Shown: positions 21,257-34,400, numbered from the stretch's first letter. The stretch is DNA of 64,000 nt from Ziziphus jujuba (GCF_031755915.1 NC_083388.1:22160001-22224000); one strand, 5' to 3'. The notes: generated from the letters alone by a model not told the origin. A program made the numbers and translations.

Positions 21257-22951
21257 ATGAAGAAACACTACTACACCATCCTCCATCTCTTGGAAACTTG
21301 CAAATCCATGGTCGAGTTGAAACAGCTACACTCTTTGATGATCACTTCATCAATTACAAAAAATACAATTCGATTGAGTAGGCTCATAGATTTTTGTGCC
21401 AATTCCAAGTCTGGAGACCTCCAGTACGCAAAGTCAGTCTTTTATCAAATTGATGAACCCAGTGTGTATATTTGGAACTCCATGATCAAGGGTCACTCCA
21501 ACGGTGACAATCCTTTTGAAGCTCTGTTTGTCTACAGAGAAATGTTGCAGAGGGGATATTCACCTGACCATTTTACGTTCCCATTTGTGCTCAAAGCATG
21601 TTCGATAATCACAGATCATAGATATGGGAAATCTGTTCACAGTTACATTTTGAAAGCTGGGTTTGAGTTAAATGTTTATGTTTCTACTGCTTTACTCCAT
21701 ATGTACGTTTCTTGTGCAGACGTAGAGGCAGGGTTAAAAGTGTTCAATCTTATTCCTAAGTGGAATGTGGTTGCTTGGGCTAGTTTGATTGCCGGGTTTG
21801 TTAATAACAATAGGGCTAAGGAGGCTATAAAGGTCTTCAAGGATATGGTACGCTGGAAAGTAGAACCCAATGAGATTGTCTTGGTGAATGTTTTAGTTGC
21901 TTGTGCTCGAAGTAGAGATATAGATACTGGAAAATGGGTTCACAATTATCTTGCCCAAATTGGGTTTGATCCCTTCATGCCAACTAAAAATTTCAATGTA
22001 ATTCTTGCCACTGCCATATTAGATATGTATGCAAAATGTGGTAGCTTTAAAACAGCAAGGGTTCTGTTTGATAAAATGCCTGAGAGAAACTTAGTTGCTT
22101 GGAATTCCATGATTGGTGCTTATAATCAGTATGGCCGGGCTGAGGAGGGGCTTCGTCTCTTCTTTGATATGCAGAGTGCTGGGTTTGATCCAGATCAAGC
22201 CACCTTTTTGGGTGTAATAGGTGCCTGCACCCATTTGGGGGCTTTGGCTTTGGGACAACGTCTTCATGCTTATATATTAAAAACCACCATGGACAAATAT
22301 ATTGCTATTGGGACTGCTTTAGTAGACATGTATGCCAAAATTGGAGATGCAGAAAGTGCTTGGAAGATATTCAACAATTTGCAAAACAAGGATGTGATGG
22401 CATGGACTAGCATGATCATTGGCTTTGCTATGCATGGAAATGGTTTGGAAGCACTTCGTACTTTCAAGATGATGCAAGAGGATTCTACTATTATTCCAGA
22501 CAAGATCACTTACATAGGGGTTTTGTGTGCATGTAGTCATGCTGGGATGATTGACGAGGGTAGCAGACACTTTAATGCGATGAGAAATATCTATGGCATA
22601 ATTCCGACTGTCGAGCACTATGGTTGCATGGTTGATCTTTTCAGTAGAGCAGGCCTCTTCAAAGAGGCTGTAAGCCTCATGGAGGAAATGCCGGTTCAAC
22701 CTAATGTTGCCATGTGGGGTGCTCTTTTAAATGGTTGTGAGATTCATGAAAATGTGAGTCTCACTGACCAAGTTAGGAGGGGTATGATGGAGTTTGAACC
22801 TCATGGTGGTGGGGTTTATGTGCTTCTCTCTAATATTTATGCCCGAGTTGGAAGATGGCAAGAAGTAATGCTGGCTAGAGAATTGATGAAGTATAGGAAG
22901 ATTGCAAAAATTCCTGGGAATAGTTCAGTTGAGATGAAGTCGTTAACTTAA
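21257..22951 (+). CDS. PLS-class pentatricopeptide repeat protein
   Basis: These proteins bind organellar RNA one base per repeat and mostly guide C-to-U editing or other RNA steps in plastids or mitochondria. This one is intronless, 564 aa, with no clear targeting peptide. It opens with LLETCKSMVELKQLHSLMI, typical of PLS proteins. Repeats run from about residue 60 to 480, with signatures SVYIWNSMIKGHS, NLVAWNSMIGAYNQYG, DVMAWTSMIIGFAMHG and HYGCMVDLFSRAGLFKEA. The E-type tail is present (GVYVLLSNIYARVGRWQEV, KIPGNSSVEM), but it stops there with no E+ or DYW domain. Either it is an E-type protein that recruits a separate DYW partner, or it has lost its tail. Confidence 0.92.
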   Translation: MKKHYYTILHLLETCKSMVELKQLHSLMITSSITKNTIRLSRLIDFCANSKSGDLQYAKSVFYQIDEPSVYIWNSMIKGHSNGDNPFEALFVYREMLQRGYSPDHFTFPFVLKACSIITDHRYGKSVHSYILKAGFELNVYVSTALLHMYVSCADVEAGLKVFNLIPKWNVVAWASLIAGFVNNNRAKEAIKVFKDMVRWKVEPNEIVLVNVLVACARSRDIDTGKWVHNYLAQIGFDPFMPTKNFNVILATAILDMYAKCGSFKTARVLFDKMPERNLVAWNSMIGAYNQYGRAEEGLRLFFDMQSAGFDPDQATFLGVIGACTHLGALALGQRLHAYILKTTMDKYIAIGTALVDMYAKIGDAESAWKIFNNLQNKDVMAWTSMIIGFAMHGNGLEALRTFKMMQEDSTIIPDKITYIGVLCACSHAGMIDEGSRHFNAMRNIYGIIPTVEHYGCMVDLFSRAGLFKEAVSLMEEMPVQPNVAMWGALLNGCEIHENVSLTDQVRRGMMEFEPHGGGVYVLLSNIYARVGRWQEVMLARELMKYRKIAKIPGNSSVEMKSLT

Positions 22952-23618
22952 TTATGAAATAAATTTTTTTGAGACTGTCTAAAAATGTCAGAATATGTAG
23001 ATATATAAATTTGTTCAATGAACTCGCAGCTGTACTTTGGAAGAAAACAAAGTTCACAAAACATATCAGACTCATTAGTGTCAATTGCCAAACAATTTCA
23101 CAGACTTTTGTACTGTTAAACCAAAACATACAGGAAGTCCTGCTAGGCATTGGTTTGCCATTTACCAACCATGAGTATCTATTAAGCATAAAATCTAATA
23201 AATTCTGTTCTTGAGTAGCCTGATGAAGAAGTAATAAGAATCTAATTAATATGACAAACTTGAAAGTTAAGCAGGTAATATAAATTTACAATAATATGGT
23301 ACACAGGAAGTGTGCTATTCATCGGTGGAGCAGGTTAGTAAAACCAAATACAAGAATAGAAGCCTAAAATTCTCTTTAAATTGATGACCCCGTCTTCTCT
23401 TTAGGATGACTGCAAGCTTCATCCTGCAGGGGATAATAATTTTTGCACCGTGATGAACAACTGAGGGAGCAAAATTCACCAGCATGCTGCTTCATCATAT
23501 TTGTAGTCCCCAAAGCTGTATTTACGGCAATGGAAAGTGAGAGCTCCCCTAGAACTTGGTAGAGAGCCACACGGTTTAGGATTTTCCTCAGTTCATGGCT
23601 CAAATCCAAGCATAAACA
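22952..23618. other. Intergenic spacer
   Basis: Short ORFs on both strands (for example minus 23376-23630, which contains CSLSCSSRCKNYYPL) have no recognisable family. No RNA gene or repeat seen. Confidence 0.4.
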
Positions 23619-23916
23619 ATGAAGAAACATTTAACAACCAAGATGCACCAACAAATGCAGCCACCTAGATTTTCCGCTTCCTCATTCTATCAACCGTCTC
23701 CCCCCCCCTTATCACAAACTCTTGATAATTCCAGGGAATGCCACACCTATCTCTGGGAGCTATGGCAGTTTGAAATCTTCTTACACCCAGAAACTGGTGC
23801 CTTCCTTACAAGTTCAATCCGCTGCAGTAGCTCCCAATGTGTATGCAGTCGAATCAATTCCTGCAGTGATAATTCTCTTCAAAATTATGGCAACTTCCAT
23901 TACAAATTGGAAATAG
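23619..23916 (+). pseudogene. Possible frameshifted coding fragment
   Basis: Coding-like text reads MHQQMQPPRFSASSFYQPSP. It then passes through a run of nine C at 23700-23708, after which a different frame carries the better text (IPGNATPISGSYGSLKSSY, then SAAVAPNVYAVESIP). The composition of both halves looks like a real proline/serine-rich protein, and the break falls on the homopolymer. The family is not recognised. It may be a pseudogene fragment or an exon with an indel in the C-run. Confidence 0.3.
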
Positions 23917-24705
23917 CAATTCATCAAATTTTGAAATGGAAGGTGATAAGGAAGATAACTGTGATATGCAACAAGGGAGGTACCTATATCTTCCAAGCAA
24001 TTTCTAATAACACATGCATTTACAATAAGCTTTGGTAGCTTATTTCTCAATTAAAAGTATTTTCAGAATCTAGACATCATATAATTAATGCGCGAAATCA
24101 CAAATTGCATAACCTGCATTGAAAATGGTGATCCAATTTTATTATTGTTATGGCTTTCCAATACCTCACAGTATATGTATTTAAAGTCCATACAATCAGC
24201 ACCATACAAATGCACAAAAACAAAAGAAAGCTGAAAACATGGGATATATGCTTCAAAAGCATGCTAATATCCACAGGAAAAGGGAAACTCAATAAACCTG
24301 GAACCAGATTTTGCAACAAGAATAAGCCGTATATCAGAGTACTATTTTTAGTACCATAAATATTGAACAAATCCTAATACAAAATATTTATTGCAACAAT
24401 TACAAAGGGATTCAGAATATTTGAAGATGTCCTGTAGTATACTGATTCGACTCTAATACATATGCCCATCGTGTCTGCATATTAACACCATTCATGAGAA
24501 AATAATTCTTTTTAAAGATGGAAAGCTTATAGATAAAATAAAGTTTCCAATTTCAAGAAACGAATGTAATGAAGTTTTGGCCATTAAAACAAATGAAATG
24601 TTGATGCATTATGCCTCAAAGATCAAACCATTTCAAAGAAGAAAGTTTGTGTAATCAAACCTTAAATCTAACACGCCCTTGCAAGGGGGAGTTTATTATG
24701 GTAAA

Positions 24706-24997
24706 TCATTTATCCGTCTTTGAATTGACTCTCTTCATAAGTTCATCATTCTCATCTTCACTTTCATCCTCTCCAGAACACATGACCTGAAATGCCATCA
24801 TATCAAATATAGAACTCCACTGGCGATAACTTATGATCTAAAAATGTAGGGCTAACACAGATAGAGATATATTGCAGAAGTGAAACTATGAGAATATTTA
24901 TAGGGCTTGTTGTAGGGTGAATACCATGCTCTTGAATTCAGCTGCACACACTGTTTTCAGCACACGGCATCTTGTAATACCACTTCTCATATATAAT
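24706..24997 (-). CDS. Two possible 3' exons of an unrecognised gene
   Basis: On minus, an exon at 24997-24925 (LYMRSGITRCRVLKTVCAAE, ending EFKSM) joins in phase across GT-AG to 24786-24706, which reads VMCSGEDESEDENDELMKRV and ends at TGA. An acidic, Ser-rich tail closing a protein is plausible. I found no further exons up to 26.9 kb; the sequence just upstream is a direct repeat and a MITE-like insertion, which may have disrupted the gene. Family and function unknown. Confidence 0.35.
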
Positions 24998-25503
24998 CTG
25001 GGCTACATATATATACAACGCAACATGTTTTCATAGACGGTTTTACAAATTTCATCTTAATTGGCATCAAACCTTTTGACATGTTTGGTAAAGATTTTAT
25101 TTGCACAAAGGTCCACAACCAAAAGATAATAGCACTACTCATATATAGACCTCGTTTGCGATAATTTTTGCTTTTGCTTCTTCAGAGCTTGAGTTTCTTC
25201 AAAAGAGCTTCTTAAAAGCTACACTTTACTAGCTTTGGTTAAAAGATCTTCTGAAGGCCAGAGCTCTTCCAGAAAACTGTCCACACACACCTAGGAGCTG
25301 TTTTTGGGCCCTAAAAGCTGAAAATAGCATTTTGGAAGTCATGCCAAACATGGCCTATAACCTGGGGCTTCAGATACATATAGGACACCATGTTTTCATA
25401 GACGGTTTTACAAATTTTCAAATTATAAATATCTTCTTAATCGGCATTGAACCTTTTAACATGTTTGGTAAAGATTTTATAGGTATGGAGGTCCACAACC
25501 TAA
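24998..25503. repeat. Direct repeat of about 125 bp flanking an insertion
   Basis: Segment 24998-25122 recurs at about 25361-25503. Both contain ATGTTTTCATAGACGGTTTT, then TTAACATG/TTGACATGTTTGG and GGTCCACAACC. The second copy has an extra ATAAATATC piece. The MITE-like element at 25148-25354 lies between them. Confidence 0.7.
25148..25354. mobile_element. MITE-like element, hAT-type ends
   Basis: About 207 bp with imperfect inverted ends: GACCTCGTTTGCGAT on the left and, read in reverse, GGCCATGTTTGGCAT on the right. The interior is non-coding, with repeated AGAGCTTCT/AAAAGCTAC motifs. Short TATA-like sequence flanks both sides, but a clean target duplication cannot be called in this AT-rich context. 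The ends resemble those of plant hAT-derived MITEs. Confidence 0.5.
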
Positions 25504-26540
25504 GATTTCATTACGATACCATAACTAATTCTACTTATAAGCTAACCTTGTAGATTGGTAACCACCCTTCCTCTCCTCATTACAATAAGGATGAAATATC
25601 TGCTAGCGCCTCATATCCATGTACAAAAGGAAATGTCTTCAGTAATCTTATCCTCTACAATTAAGTCAGATTGTTCAGTTTTAACTTCTTTTGTGTAATC
25701 TATAACTTTTTTCACTTTATTCCATTATGCAAGTTGGTTTCAACTTCCAGCATACCTATATTAGGAATATATTTATATTAGCTGTCTCCTACACCAGAAA
25801 TAAGAAAGCATCTATGTTTTTTTCCTTGTATCAAGAACAGGACTTCCATAGACATTACCACCATAAAATTAAATTTCTGGTTCTCTTATTACAATGATCT
25901 TTTGTCTTTCTATGTCAGTAATTGGATCTTTAATCCTATTCTACCTTATTCATTGATTCTTTATCTTCCCAACAGAGATAGAGGCTCAACCTCTATTCAG
26001 CATTAATTACCTATCAAATATGATATGGCAGTGTTGGCAAAAATGGATTGACCCCAAAGGTAAATGGTAATTGGTAAACATTGTAAAACAGCTTATTCAC
26101 TAGGCCTGCAAGTATCAACAAGACAACAAAATCAAGATTTTAGGAGATGCTAAAGGTCCAGATATTAGACATCAATCAAATGAGTATCAAGCAATAATTA
26201 TAACAACAAAATGGAGCAAGCAACCAGGTTATGAATCATAGCACCGATACTACTTGGCTACCATAGGCAACAAACAAATTAACTAAAAATTAAATTACTA
26301 GAGAACAAACTTTTAGAGGTTCAATTGGAATGCACACTTTGTACTGCCAAAATAATTCAAACCTTAAAACAGTAAAGCTCCTAAAACTTTACACTTCACA
26401 GGCTCCTGTTGAAGGCAGCCCAACAAGAAGATTAGGGAAAAAGTTCTATTTTTTGAGCAACTATATTTCTTAGTAAAAACTATGACACATTAGTTTGAAG
26501 CACCATATTTTGTAACCATGTAGAATCCATCTGAATAAAC

Positions 26541-26579
<39 letters not shown>

Positions 26580-27767
26580 AGGAAAAAAAATCCACAAGAG
26601 CAGAAGAAATGAGTATCACAATCCAAAATGAATCCCCAGATAATCATGCAGAGCTTACCAAACTATGGCCACCACCAAGGCTCCCACTTTAGGGATTTCA
26701 AAAACTGTGCTTTTGCTTTCCTTTCTTCAAACTTGTAGATATATAGATACGCTTTGTTTTATGTTCAATTCTGGGTTCGCTTTCATTGAACTCCCATATG
26801 GAATGTGACAGAGTGAAGCCCAAAACATGGATTCCGAATCTTCATTTGTATTAAAATAAATACTTTTTAAGGAATTTAGAGATATTTTGTTTATCAATAA
26901 TTCTGAACTCTATTTGAATCTAAAATTACTGCGTTTATTGGATAATTTTATAATTTTATTTTTGGTAACATTAAATAATATCCCATAATGCATTATTTTT
27001 ATAATTTTTTTTATCAATTAATGATAATTATAATCATTAGATTCAGAAACATATTAGGTAATATGTTCCCTTAAATAATTTTCAGATATTGCTAAATTTG
27101 GCTAAAACTCTTACAGTTTCAAAATTGGCAATTACCGGGTGGTGTTATTGCCACGGAAGTATTTAACTTCTCCACGCTGTACAATTTCTGTCTTGCCCTT
27201 TCCAACTCTTTCATGTTTTTTATGAATATTTTCTGAGGGACTAAGGACAGAGATTTGAACCTCATCTTTCTCTCTGCTCTGTAACAAAGAGCTCCAAACA
27301 TAAAATTGTATTTATTTATTTATTTTGTCGAGTATAATCAAAACATTTTTTTTTTTTTTTGGTAAATGTAAAATAAAGTAGAGTATATTGGAATAGAGTT
27401 ACTAAAACTAATCCAAATATATTTGTATTCTGATACACATAGACTTCAAGAAGTTATGAGATACAATGATTAAGGATGACTCTGAAGGCACTTTCTTATA
27501 TGAAACCAATTGTTGTGACTATTAGTTCTTGACCTTCCTAATTTGCATTGACAAATTGCCTAGAAAAAACTTGTCAGTTGCTGCAATTTTTATTTCAATT
27601 GAAGGAGGCAATGGGGTAAAGTCTTGCTTTTCCTCTCGTGCCAAATTGCTTCCCTATATAATGCAGAGAAAGGTCAAACGGTTCAATTTTCGTACTTTAT
27701 AATAATATGAAATGGTTTTTCTTACTCAAGTGGACAGAACTGAAATCGGTGATTCAAATGGTTATTA

Positions 27768-27804
<37 letters not shown>

Positions 27805-28138
27805 AATGCATGATTATAATAATATGAGAAGGGAATAAATTTATAGGTTTCAAAAGGTGAGGGCAAAAGAGGAATTTTAACAGATTTACCATGGAAGAGC
27901 AAAAACTTCCAGTGGCTATAACACTAGCACCAAATAGTAACATAATTTTGTATAAAACATGCGACTTTTTATGCGAAATTACCACCTACTGTTAAAATAA
28001 AGTTGGAGAAATAAGCAAAATCCTTGACCCTGATTGTTCCATAAGAAAAGATTGCTCAAACACTCTCTTCTTCCTAGATACTTTCGAAAGCATTTGCTGC
28101 TTCGCTGTAGAGTGATTTTTTGGACCACAACAGAAAGA
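25504..28138. other. Gene-free region with simple repeats
   Basis: Contains an A-tract of about 40 bases at 26537-26577 and an (ATT)n microsatellite at 27763-27800. No coding or RNA gene was seen on either strand. The right end is probably 3' flank of the IDM-like gene. Confidence 0.5.
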
Positions 28139-28192
28139 GCTTGAAATACATATACAAAACTTATTGCTTGAAATACATATACAAAACTTATT
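28139..28192. repeat. Perfect 27-bp tandem duplication
   Basis: Unit GCTTGAAATACATATACAAA (first 20 of 27 bases) occurs twice without mismatch, in the 3' flank of the IDM-like gene. Confidence 0.9.
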
Positions 28193-28513
28193 CTGCGAGT
28201 CACCAGCTACAAGCAAAATATAATGATTCTAGGCTACTTAGCATCTTCCAACAAAATTCCTCTATATTAGCTACATACAACAAAACTTAACAGAGCCCAG
28301 CATCACAAGCATTTGAGACTTCAGCTTTCAGCTCAGTTTTCATGCTGCATCCTTCTAGAAAAACAGATGCAATGGAGTCTTTTTGTTGCTTTTCAACCTA
28401 CATTTTTTGTAATATTGTCCTAGCCATGTGATCTCCTCCCCACTCCAATGTAGCCATGCTTTGTTGGCTAAACTTAATGTTTGCAGCAACAAGGCATAGT
28501 TCTCGCTTTTTAG

Positions 28514-31403
28514 TTACCTTTTCTTCACGATACCTTCCAAAACCCCATTAGTCGCAAAAGAACCCAAAATTTGTTGGTGATCAACTGGACCAGGAAGCTG
28601 GAACGTTATAGAGAAGTGCCCTGGCGGGCACAAGTTCCTTGTCAGCATTTGAAAGACCTGAGAGTTCTTGCATACTATCTTCTCCCCGGTAGTAGTTATT
28701 CCCTTTATTAGAACTTTACCATCAGGTTCAACATCACAACTAAATTCCTCTGCACTAACAAAGTCAACAATTAGAGTCATTAAACTAAGTCAAAACAGTA
28801 CCATGATAGGACACCGGAAAAAAAATATTGTATGCATCAGACAATCAGAGATTTACTCTGCTTTGTTCCCTATCTCATGTATATCTTTGGGACTATGCAC
28901 CAATCCAACATGCCAACTCTTCAGTTAAATTGCCAATCATAAAATTTCTCAATCAAAAATTATAAACAAGGTATGGAGTACTTATTAAGATAACACAGAA
29001 ATGAAATATTACGGCTATGAAAATTTTATTTCTAAGTAAAGCAATTATGATCAAAATAGTTACTAAATTTATACAAGATCAACGAAACTCACTCTCATCC
29101 ACTGATACCCCTGGAAGGGAGACACGGAACAAATATGAATCCTTGCATTCACCGATGTCCATCAGTCCTATTATTGGTCCTATCTTGCCCACAGCAGCAC
29201 TTCCAGTTAGTGCAACCCCAGCTTTGGTGGTTGCCATGACATTTTCCCAGTCTTTCTTCGTTGTAAAAGAAGAAAAAAATATCATTGCAGGATCAATTCT
29301 TTCCACGGCTTCCTTATCCTTAGCAGGTGAAGAAGCATCATAGCTATGCGGCATTGGTGGACCAATATATGGCTTACTATTAAGAGGTGCAACAGCAAGA
29401 ACAGGTTGCTGAGGATTTATTGGCGGGGGGTCATTCACTTCTTTTGTCCTCCCAAACCTGCAAAAAGACATGAAGCCTATCAACATATGCAGCATGCATG
29501 TATGATATAACAATAGATGCAAGTCTATTAGACAATGGTGCATTCAAAACAAGAAAGTACTAACTTGCAAACCCATCAATATCAGATATTTATTAACCAC
29601 TTAGCATATACAAAATGGTGCATCTAAAACAAGAAAGCTCAAACTTGCTTGCACATCCAATAGGAAATATATATTATCAAGCCATACACATACACATGCA
29701 GGTCACGTTTGGAGAATTGAATTGAGACATCTCTTTATGCAGTAAGCGTCAATAAGCACTTTGACAGAAAATAATTAAGAGAAGTAACTTCACCAATAAT
29801 CCTGATCCATCCTTTGAAAACCAACGTGGCAACATTTAGTTATAAATGGACCTGAATAATCAATATAATCTCTTTATTCCAAGAAATACAACAGGATAAC
29901 TTCTCTTCTTGGTAGTGCTGATTAATATAGCCTTTTGACTCACCTCTTCTATTCCACATGTAAACAGGCAATTTGGGGTCCTATAGTCATTAATAAATAA
30001 CAAGTATCAAAGTTTAATAGTTTCTTGACTTAAAGGAGTTCTGTAACATCATCTCCAACCCAAGAACTCAGTATCTTGCTTATGTCAATACATATATTTC
30101 CTTATATAAGCAAGCTAAATAAATTTGCTTATTAGATTTAGGAAATTTTGGTTTTGCATGTGGTTTAATTCTGCACCCTTAACATTTCACAATATTTAAC
30201 ACCTTACTTTTACTGTTTCAACATTTCTTTAACTTACTCGATTATGTGGTTTGCTTGCTTATTATTTGAACAACAATGCATAACACCACAAGGTTACAAA
30301 ATATGGAATGAAAGAATTGACACAATATACCCATAGCTACGAATGGCATTTGGTTATCCTTCAAATAGCTTCCAAGTTTGCGAACAACTAGCCTAGATAA
30401 TAGAGTTGGTGTAAGAGGGTCTAGTAATTACCATGTACTTTAGTGGTTTAATAAGTTAACCTGGTCATTTCACATTTTCTAAGGATGCAAATCTGAAAAT
30501 TATTTTTTAATAAATTTTTGGTAGTTCTAATTTGTGAGACCATTTTGTTTTTTGCTTCCAAAAATGGGAAAATTTTAAAAGTGACACTGGTAAAGGGACA
30601 CAACAAAGCACGGTAATATATGCTAATAGATTTCAAATAAATTTCCCAGAGAGACAAATCCCATGAAATCAGATTTTAGTTCTTTAGCAAAGTATTGATT
30701 CTCATAGCCACAAACAAGACCTTCAAACCGATTCTCAATAAGAGTTATTATGATTTGTACAAAATATAACATCGACTAATATCGACTTTCCCGCCAGGAA
30801 ATGGGTAAATGCCTTCCAAAAAGTGTATCTTCAGCTTAATTTTCCCAAACAAGTACCAACTCGACTTACAGAGCATTAAGTTCAAAAAATCAAGTTATCT
30901 TCTAAAGTCTGTTTTTCGTAGCTCTCTCTTTTCTTTGTCCAATTCCATCTTAGAACAAATCCTTTTCTGATATTTCCCATTTTCCACATTAAATTCCATG
31001 AGAAATTTCTTCCCTAAAACAAGCATAACGAAAAACACATGTTCAACACCAAACAACAGCCAATCCAATGGACCAGAAGTAAAATGCAGAATACAAAAAG
31101 CTCAACAAGAAACAAAATAAACCCATAAATCAGAAAAAACAGGATATACAAAATAAACACTCTCTATAACAATATTGCAAAAACATAAACATATGCATAT
31201 ACAAACATATAGCTAAAAAATGCTTAAACCCAACTCGCATTTGCCAATCTAACCCTTAAATCACTCTCTTTTTTTCTTTTTTTCTCTGATAAGCATATAT
31301 GCTATATGTACACAAAACGAACTTTTACACATACACAGTCAATAGTTGTATATACGAAATGTAAGTAAGAATAAAAAAATTACTGGGAAGAAGAAGAAGC
31401 CAT
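28514..31403 (-). CDS. Short IDM2/IDM3-like alpha-crystallin domain protein
   Basis: IDM2 and IDM3 are small-heat-shock-like subunits that work with the histone acetyltransferase IDM1 in active DNA demethylation in the nucleus. Exons: 31403-31384 (MASSSSQ), 29457-29093, 28749-28514; GT-AG and phases agree, giving 206 aa. Residues about 50-110 hold the family-specific block ([39 protein letters not shown]). The alpha-crystallin part follows ([57 protein letters not shown]). Compared with the neighbour at 35008 it lacks the whole N-terminal region of about 220 residues; intron 1 (1.9 kb) does not contain it. It is either a specialised short paralogue or a partial duplicate. Confidence 0.82.
29533..29700. 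repeat. Diverged tandem repeat in IDM-like intron 1
   Basis: Two units of about 80 bp share AATGGTGCAT, AAAACAAGAAAG and AACTTGC landmarks in order. They are imperfect and non-coding. Confidence 0.6.
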
Positions 31404-34400
31404 TGGTAAATGAAGAAAATTGAAAACCGCAATTTTCTTGGGATTTGAGCTGCTTATGTTGCTCTTCTTCACACTAAACTTATTGAGCTTTTTTCGCTTG
31501 AAAACCTGAGAGAGATGATAGAGACCAGAGGGGTTGTTTTCTTTCCGGAGAGCCCAGCTGAGCTGAGACGGACAGGTGTGCAAATGATCAAGCGAGGTGT
31601 GGTTCTTGGACGGTAGCTATAATCCCATCTTCATCGGACGGCTAAGGATAAATCATACGGAAATTAAGAAATTGAACTTCTTTAACGAAAATTAATTCTT
31701 TCTTTTATTTTTTTTAACTTTATTAGTCCCTAATCAATCCCCTTTTTCTTTTTCTTTTTTGCATTATACTTTCTAAATAATTTTTTTGATATATTTTGTC
31801 CTCAAAATTATTTTTAATATAAAGTTTTAATAATTTTAAAATATACAATGCATCTTTTATTTTTTAAAAATGTGGTGCATCCATTGGAACAAAACAATAA
31901 AATTATGAAACCATATAAACTTATATTCTTTAAATCTGTTGAAAAACAGATAAAAAAAATAATTTAATTATCAAATGCATTAAAAACTAAAATTTAGGAA
32001 TTGATATTGCAAAGAAAAACAGAAAAAAAAAAGAGGGTTCAGAACCAAAATTTAATTGTAGAAGTAATTGAGGAACTAGCAATGTAAATAATCTTCTCTT
32101 TTTTTTTTTGATAATTCTATATTTTTCAAATTTTGAATATTAAACAATTTAATATTATTTTATTGGATTATTTTTCATAACTTTAAATTATATTTTGATT
32201 TATTAATCATTAATAAATTATCACATCATTAATATCCAACCAAAAATTGATTAACAAATTTGGTATCTATGCTATTATTTTTCTTTTTAATATAATATGT
32301 AAATTATTAGGACAATAATTTATATTTTTAATATAATGCTTATATTTTGTCTTGGGCGCTTATTTTAAAATAAAATTCCCACGTTATTCTTCTCAAAATA
32401 AGTAAACAAATTTTTATCGTTATTATATTTAAGAGATATATGCCAAAATTTATTGGTATGAGAAATTAATTGTTCATAGACTAAAATTTTAGGCTTTGAA
32501 TATTAATAGACTATAAGACTAACATTACAATTAAAATTTTATAAAGATTTAAAAAAAAAAAAAAAAAGAATTTACGAGGAAGAGTTTGTAATTTGACAAA
32601 ATATTTAATTATTATTATTATTACTTTTGGGGAGAAGCTAAATTTAATATGCCTAGAATTTCTGAAATCCGCGCACAAACACGACATGCAGTATCATAGA
32701 GTTAAAACGACATCATATTTGGTGTCTCTCTAAAGTGTGATCTCTATCTGGTCTGGTCTGTCTTTTACGTTTCTAGAAGAAATATAGAATCTTAACGAGC
32801 ACGGCATATCAGTTACAAAACACAAATAGCGCATTACTGTGGGTTCCACCGAATATATTACCGTGGGTCCCACCAAATATTATACGATAAAATTACCATA
32901 AAACCTTCATTTGGTAAAAAAATTCTCTGTCATCCTGTTACTCATAGAGGAGTCTATCAGAGTTTATGGCTCTGTGTCTCTGATCATTCATCGTCATCAA
33001 CAGCTTCAGACTCTGCTAATCAATCTTAGAACCAAAAAAAAAAAAAAAAAACAAAAAAAACAAAAAGAGAAAAAAGGTAAAAAATTCAAAAGCTTCTGTT
33101 ACATCCCAGAGCAAGCACCATTTCAGTGGCTAGTTTAAATTCTTTTTTAACTTTCTCGTTGTTTCTTTATATATATATATATATATATATATATCGTTGT
33201 TTCTTTATATATATATATGTATGATATGATATGTCTATGCTTTCTTTTTATGAATAAAATCAATTGTGGAATAATTCTGCCTTAGTTGGTTTGCTTTTGC
33301 TCTTGCGTGAGTTTTAAGGTACACTTTCTGGATCTGCTTCACTTTCATCTGAGAATCAAACTTTTCCATCATATCATCAACTGGGTCGATTTTCTGTTTC
33401 TTTTTTTTTTTTTTTTTTTTTATTGCACCAAAATTTTAACTATTTTTATTAAAAAGGGTTACTGGAATTTTCATGAATAACCCACAATGCTTACTTGAAT
33501 TTTGTCAATTATCCGTAATTGCATGTATCATTGATTGCATGTAGGAGTTTTGACAGCATTGAGGCTTACTGGGTTTTTTGTTTGATTAACTTCTTTTTAA
33601 CCATTTCCATAGCATATTCGGATTTATTTATTTATTTATTATTATTTCTTTATTTATTTATTTTGGGGTAGAGGCACTGTCTTTCATGTTGTTTAGTTGC
33701 ATTTTTGCATGAGGAGCAAAAGAAAGTCAATTCTCAAGAGTTTGATCATAATTCTTGTTATATTGTCTGGTGGTAAATTACCTTCTCTATCTGGAGGGGA
33801 CCTGTGTTAGAGCTTTACATTTGTAACCTTACAGAAAAGGAAAAACTGATAGTGTTTTTGCATTCATTTTGTTAGATATTTTAGCATTTCTACAACAAAT
33901 ATATGATCATTCAAATTTCCCAATTAAAATTTTGTAGCGGCAACCTTTTACCCCCAGTGCGATTTAACTAAACGTGTAGAGCCTAAAGTCATTTTCTTAA
34001 CAAATTATCGAGCTTATATAATTACAGTGCTGCAAGTTTTTCCCCTTTTAGCATTTTTAATTGGGGAGAATAATGTTAAACAGTCTCTATGAACATGTAA
34101 AAAGTCCACCAACTTGAGGGCTTGTTCAGGAAATTTCCTTTTCAAAAATTAGAAGATTTACTCGAATCTTAGATTTCCTCTTTCCGTTTCTGTTTCTTCG
34201 CAAATAAAATTATTTTATATTATTTGTGTGGACTGACATAATTGCACGTAGGACAGACATTAATAAAAGTTTAAGGTTATTTTCAAGAGAATAAGGTGTC
34301 AAATGAAAATGCTTATGTGGTGTTGGTGGTAGCGTAGCTTTATGATGGTTGTACCTGAGAACAGGCTTGAATTTCTTAAGTGGCTAAAATGTTTATTTGA

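Noticed and set aside
25332..25553. Plus ORF of 73 codons
   Set aside because: It falls on the second copy of a non-coding direct repeat and has no homologue-like text; the other copy is not open.
26537..26577. Long A-tract as the tail of a processed pseudogene
   Set aside because: No coding remnant lies 5' of it on plus and no target-site duplication was found, so a simple homopolymer is the safer reading.
27763..27800. (ATT)n array as a possible CRISPR-like or regulatory array
   Set aside because: It is a plain trinucleotide microsatellite with no spacers. Such repeats are common in plant spacers.
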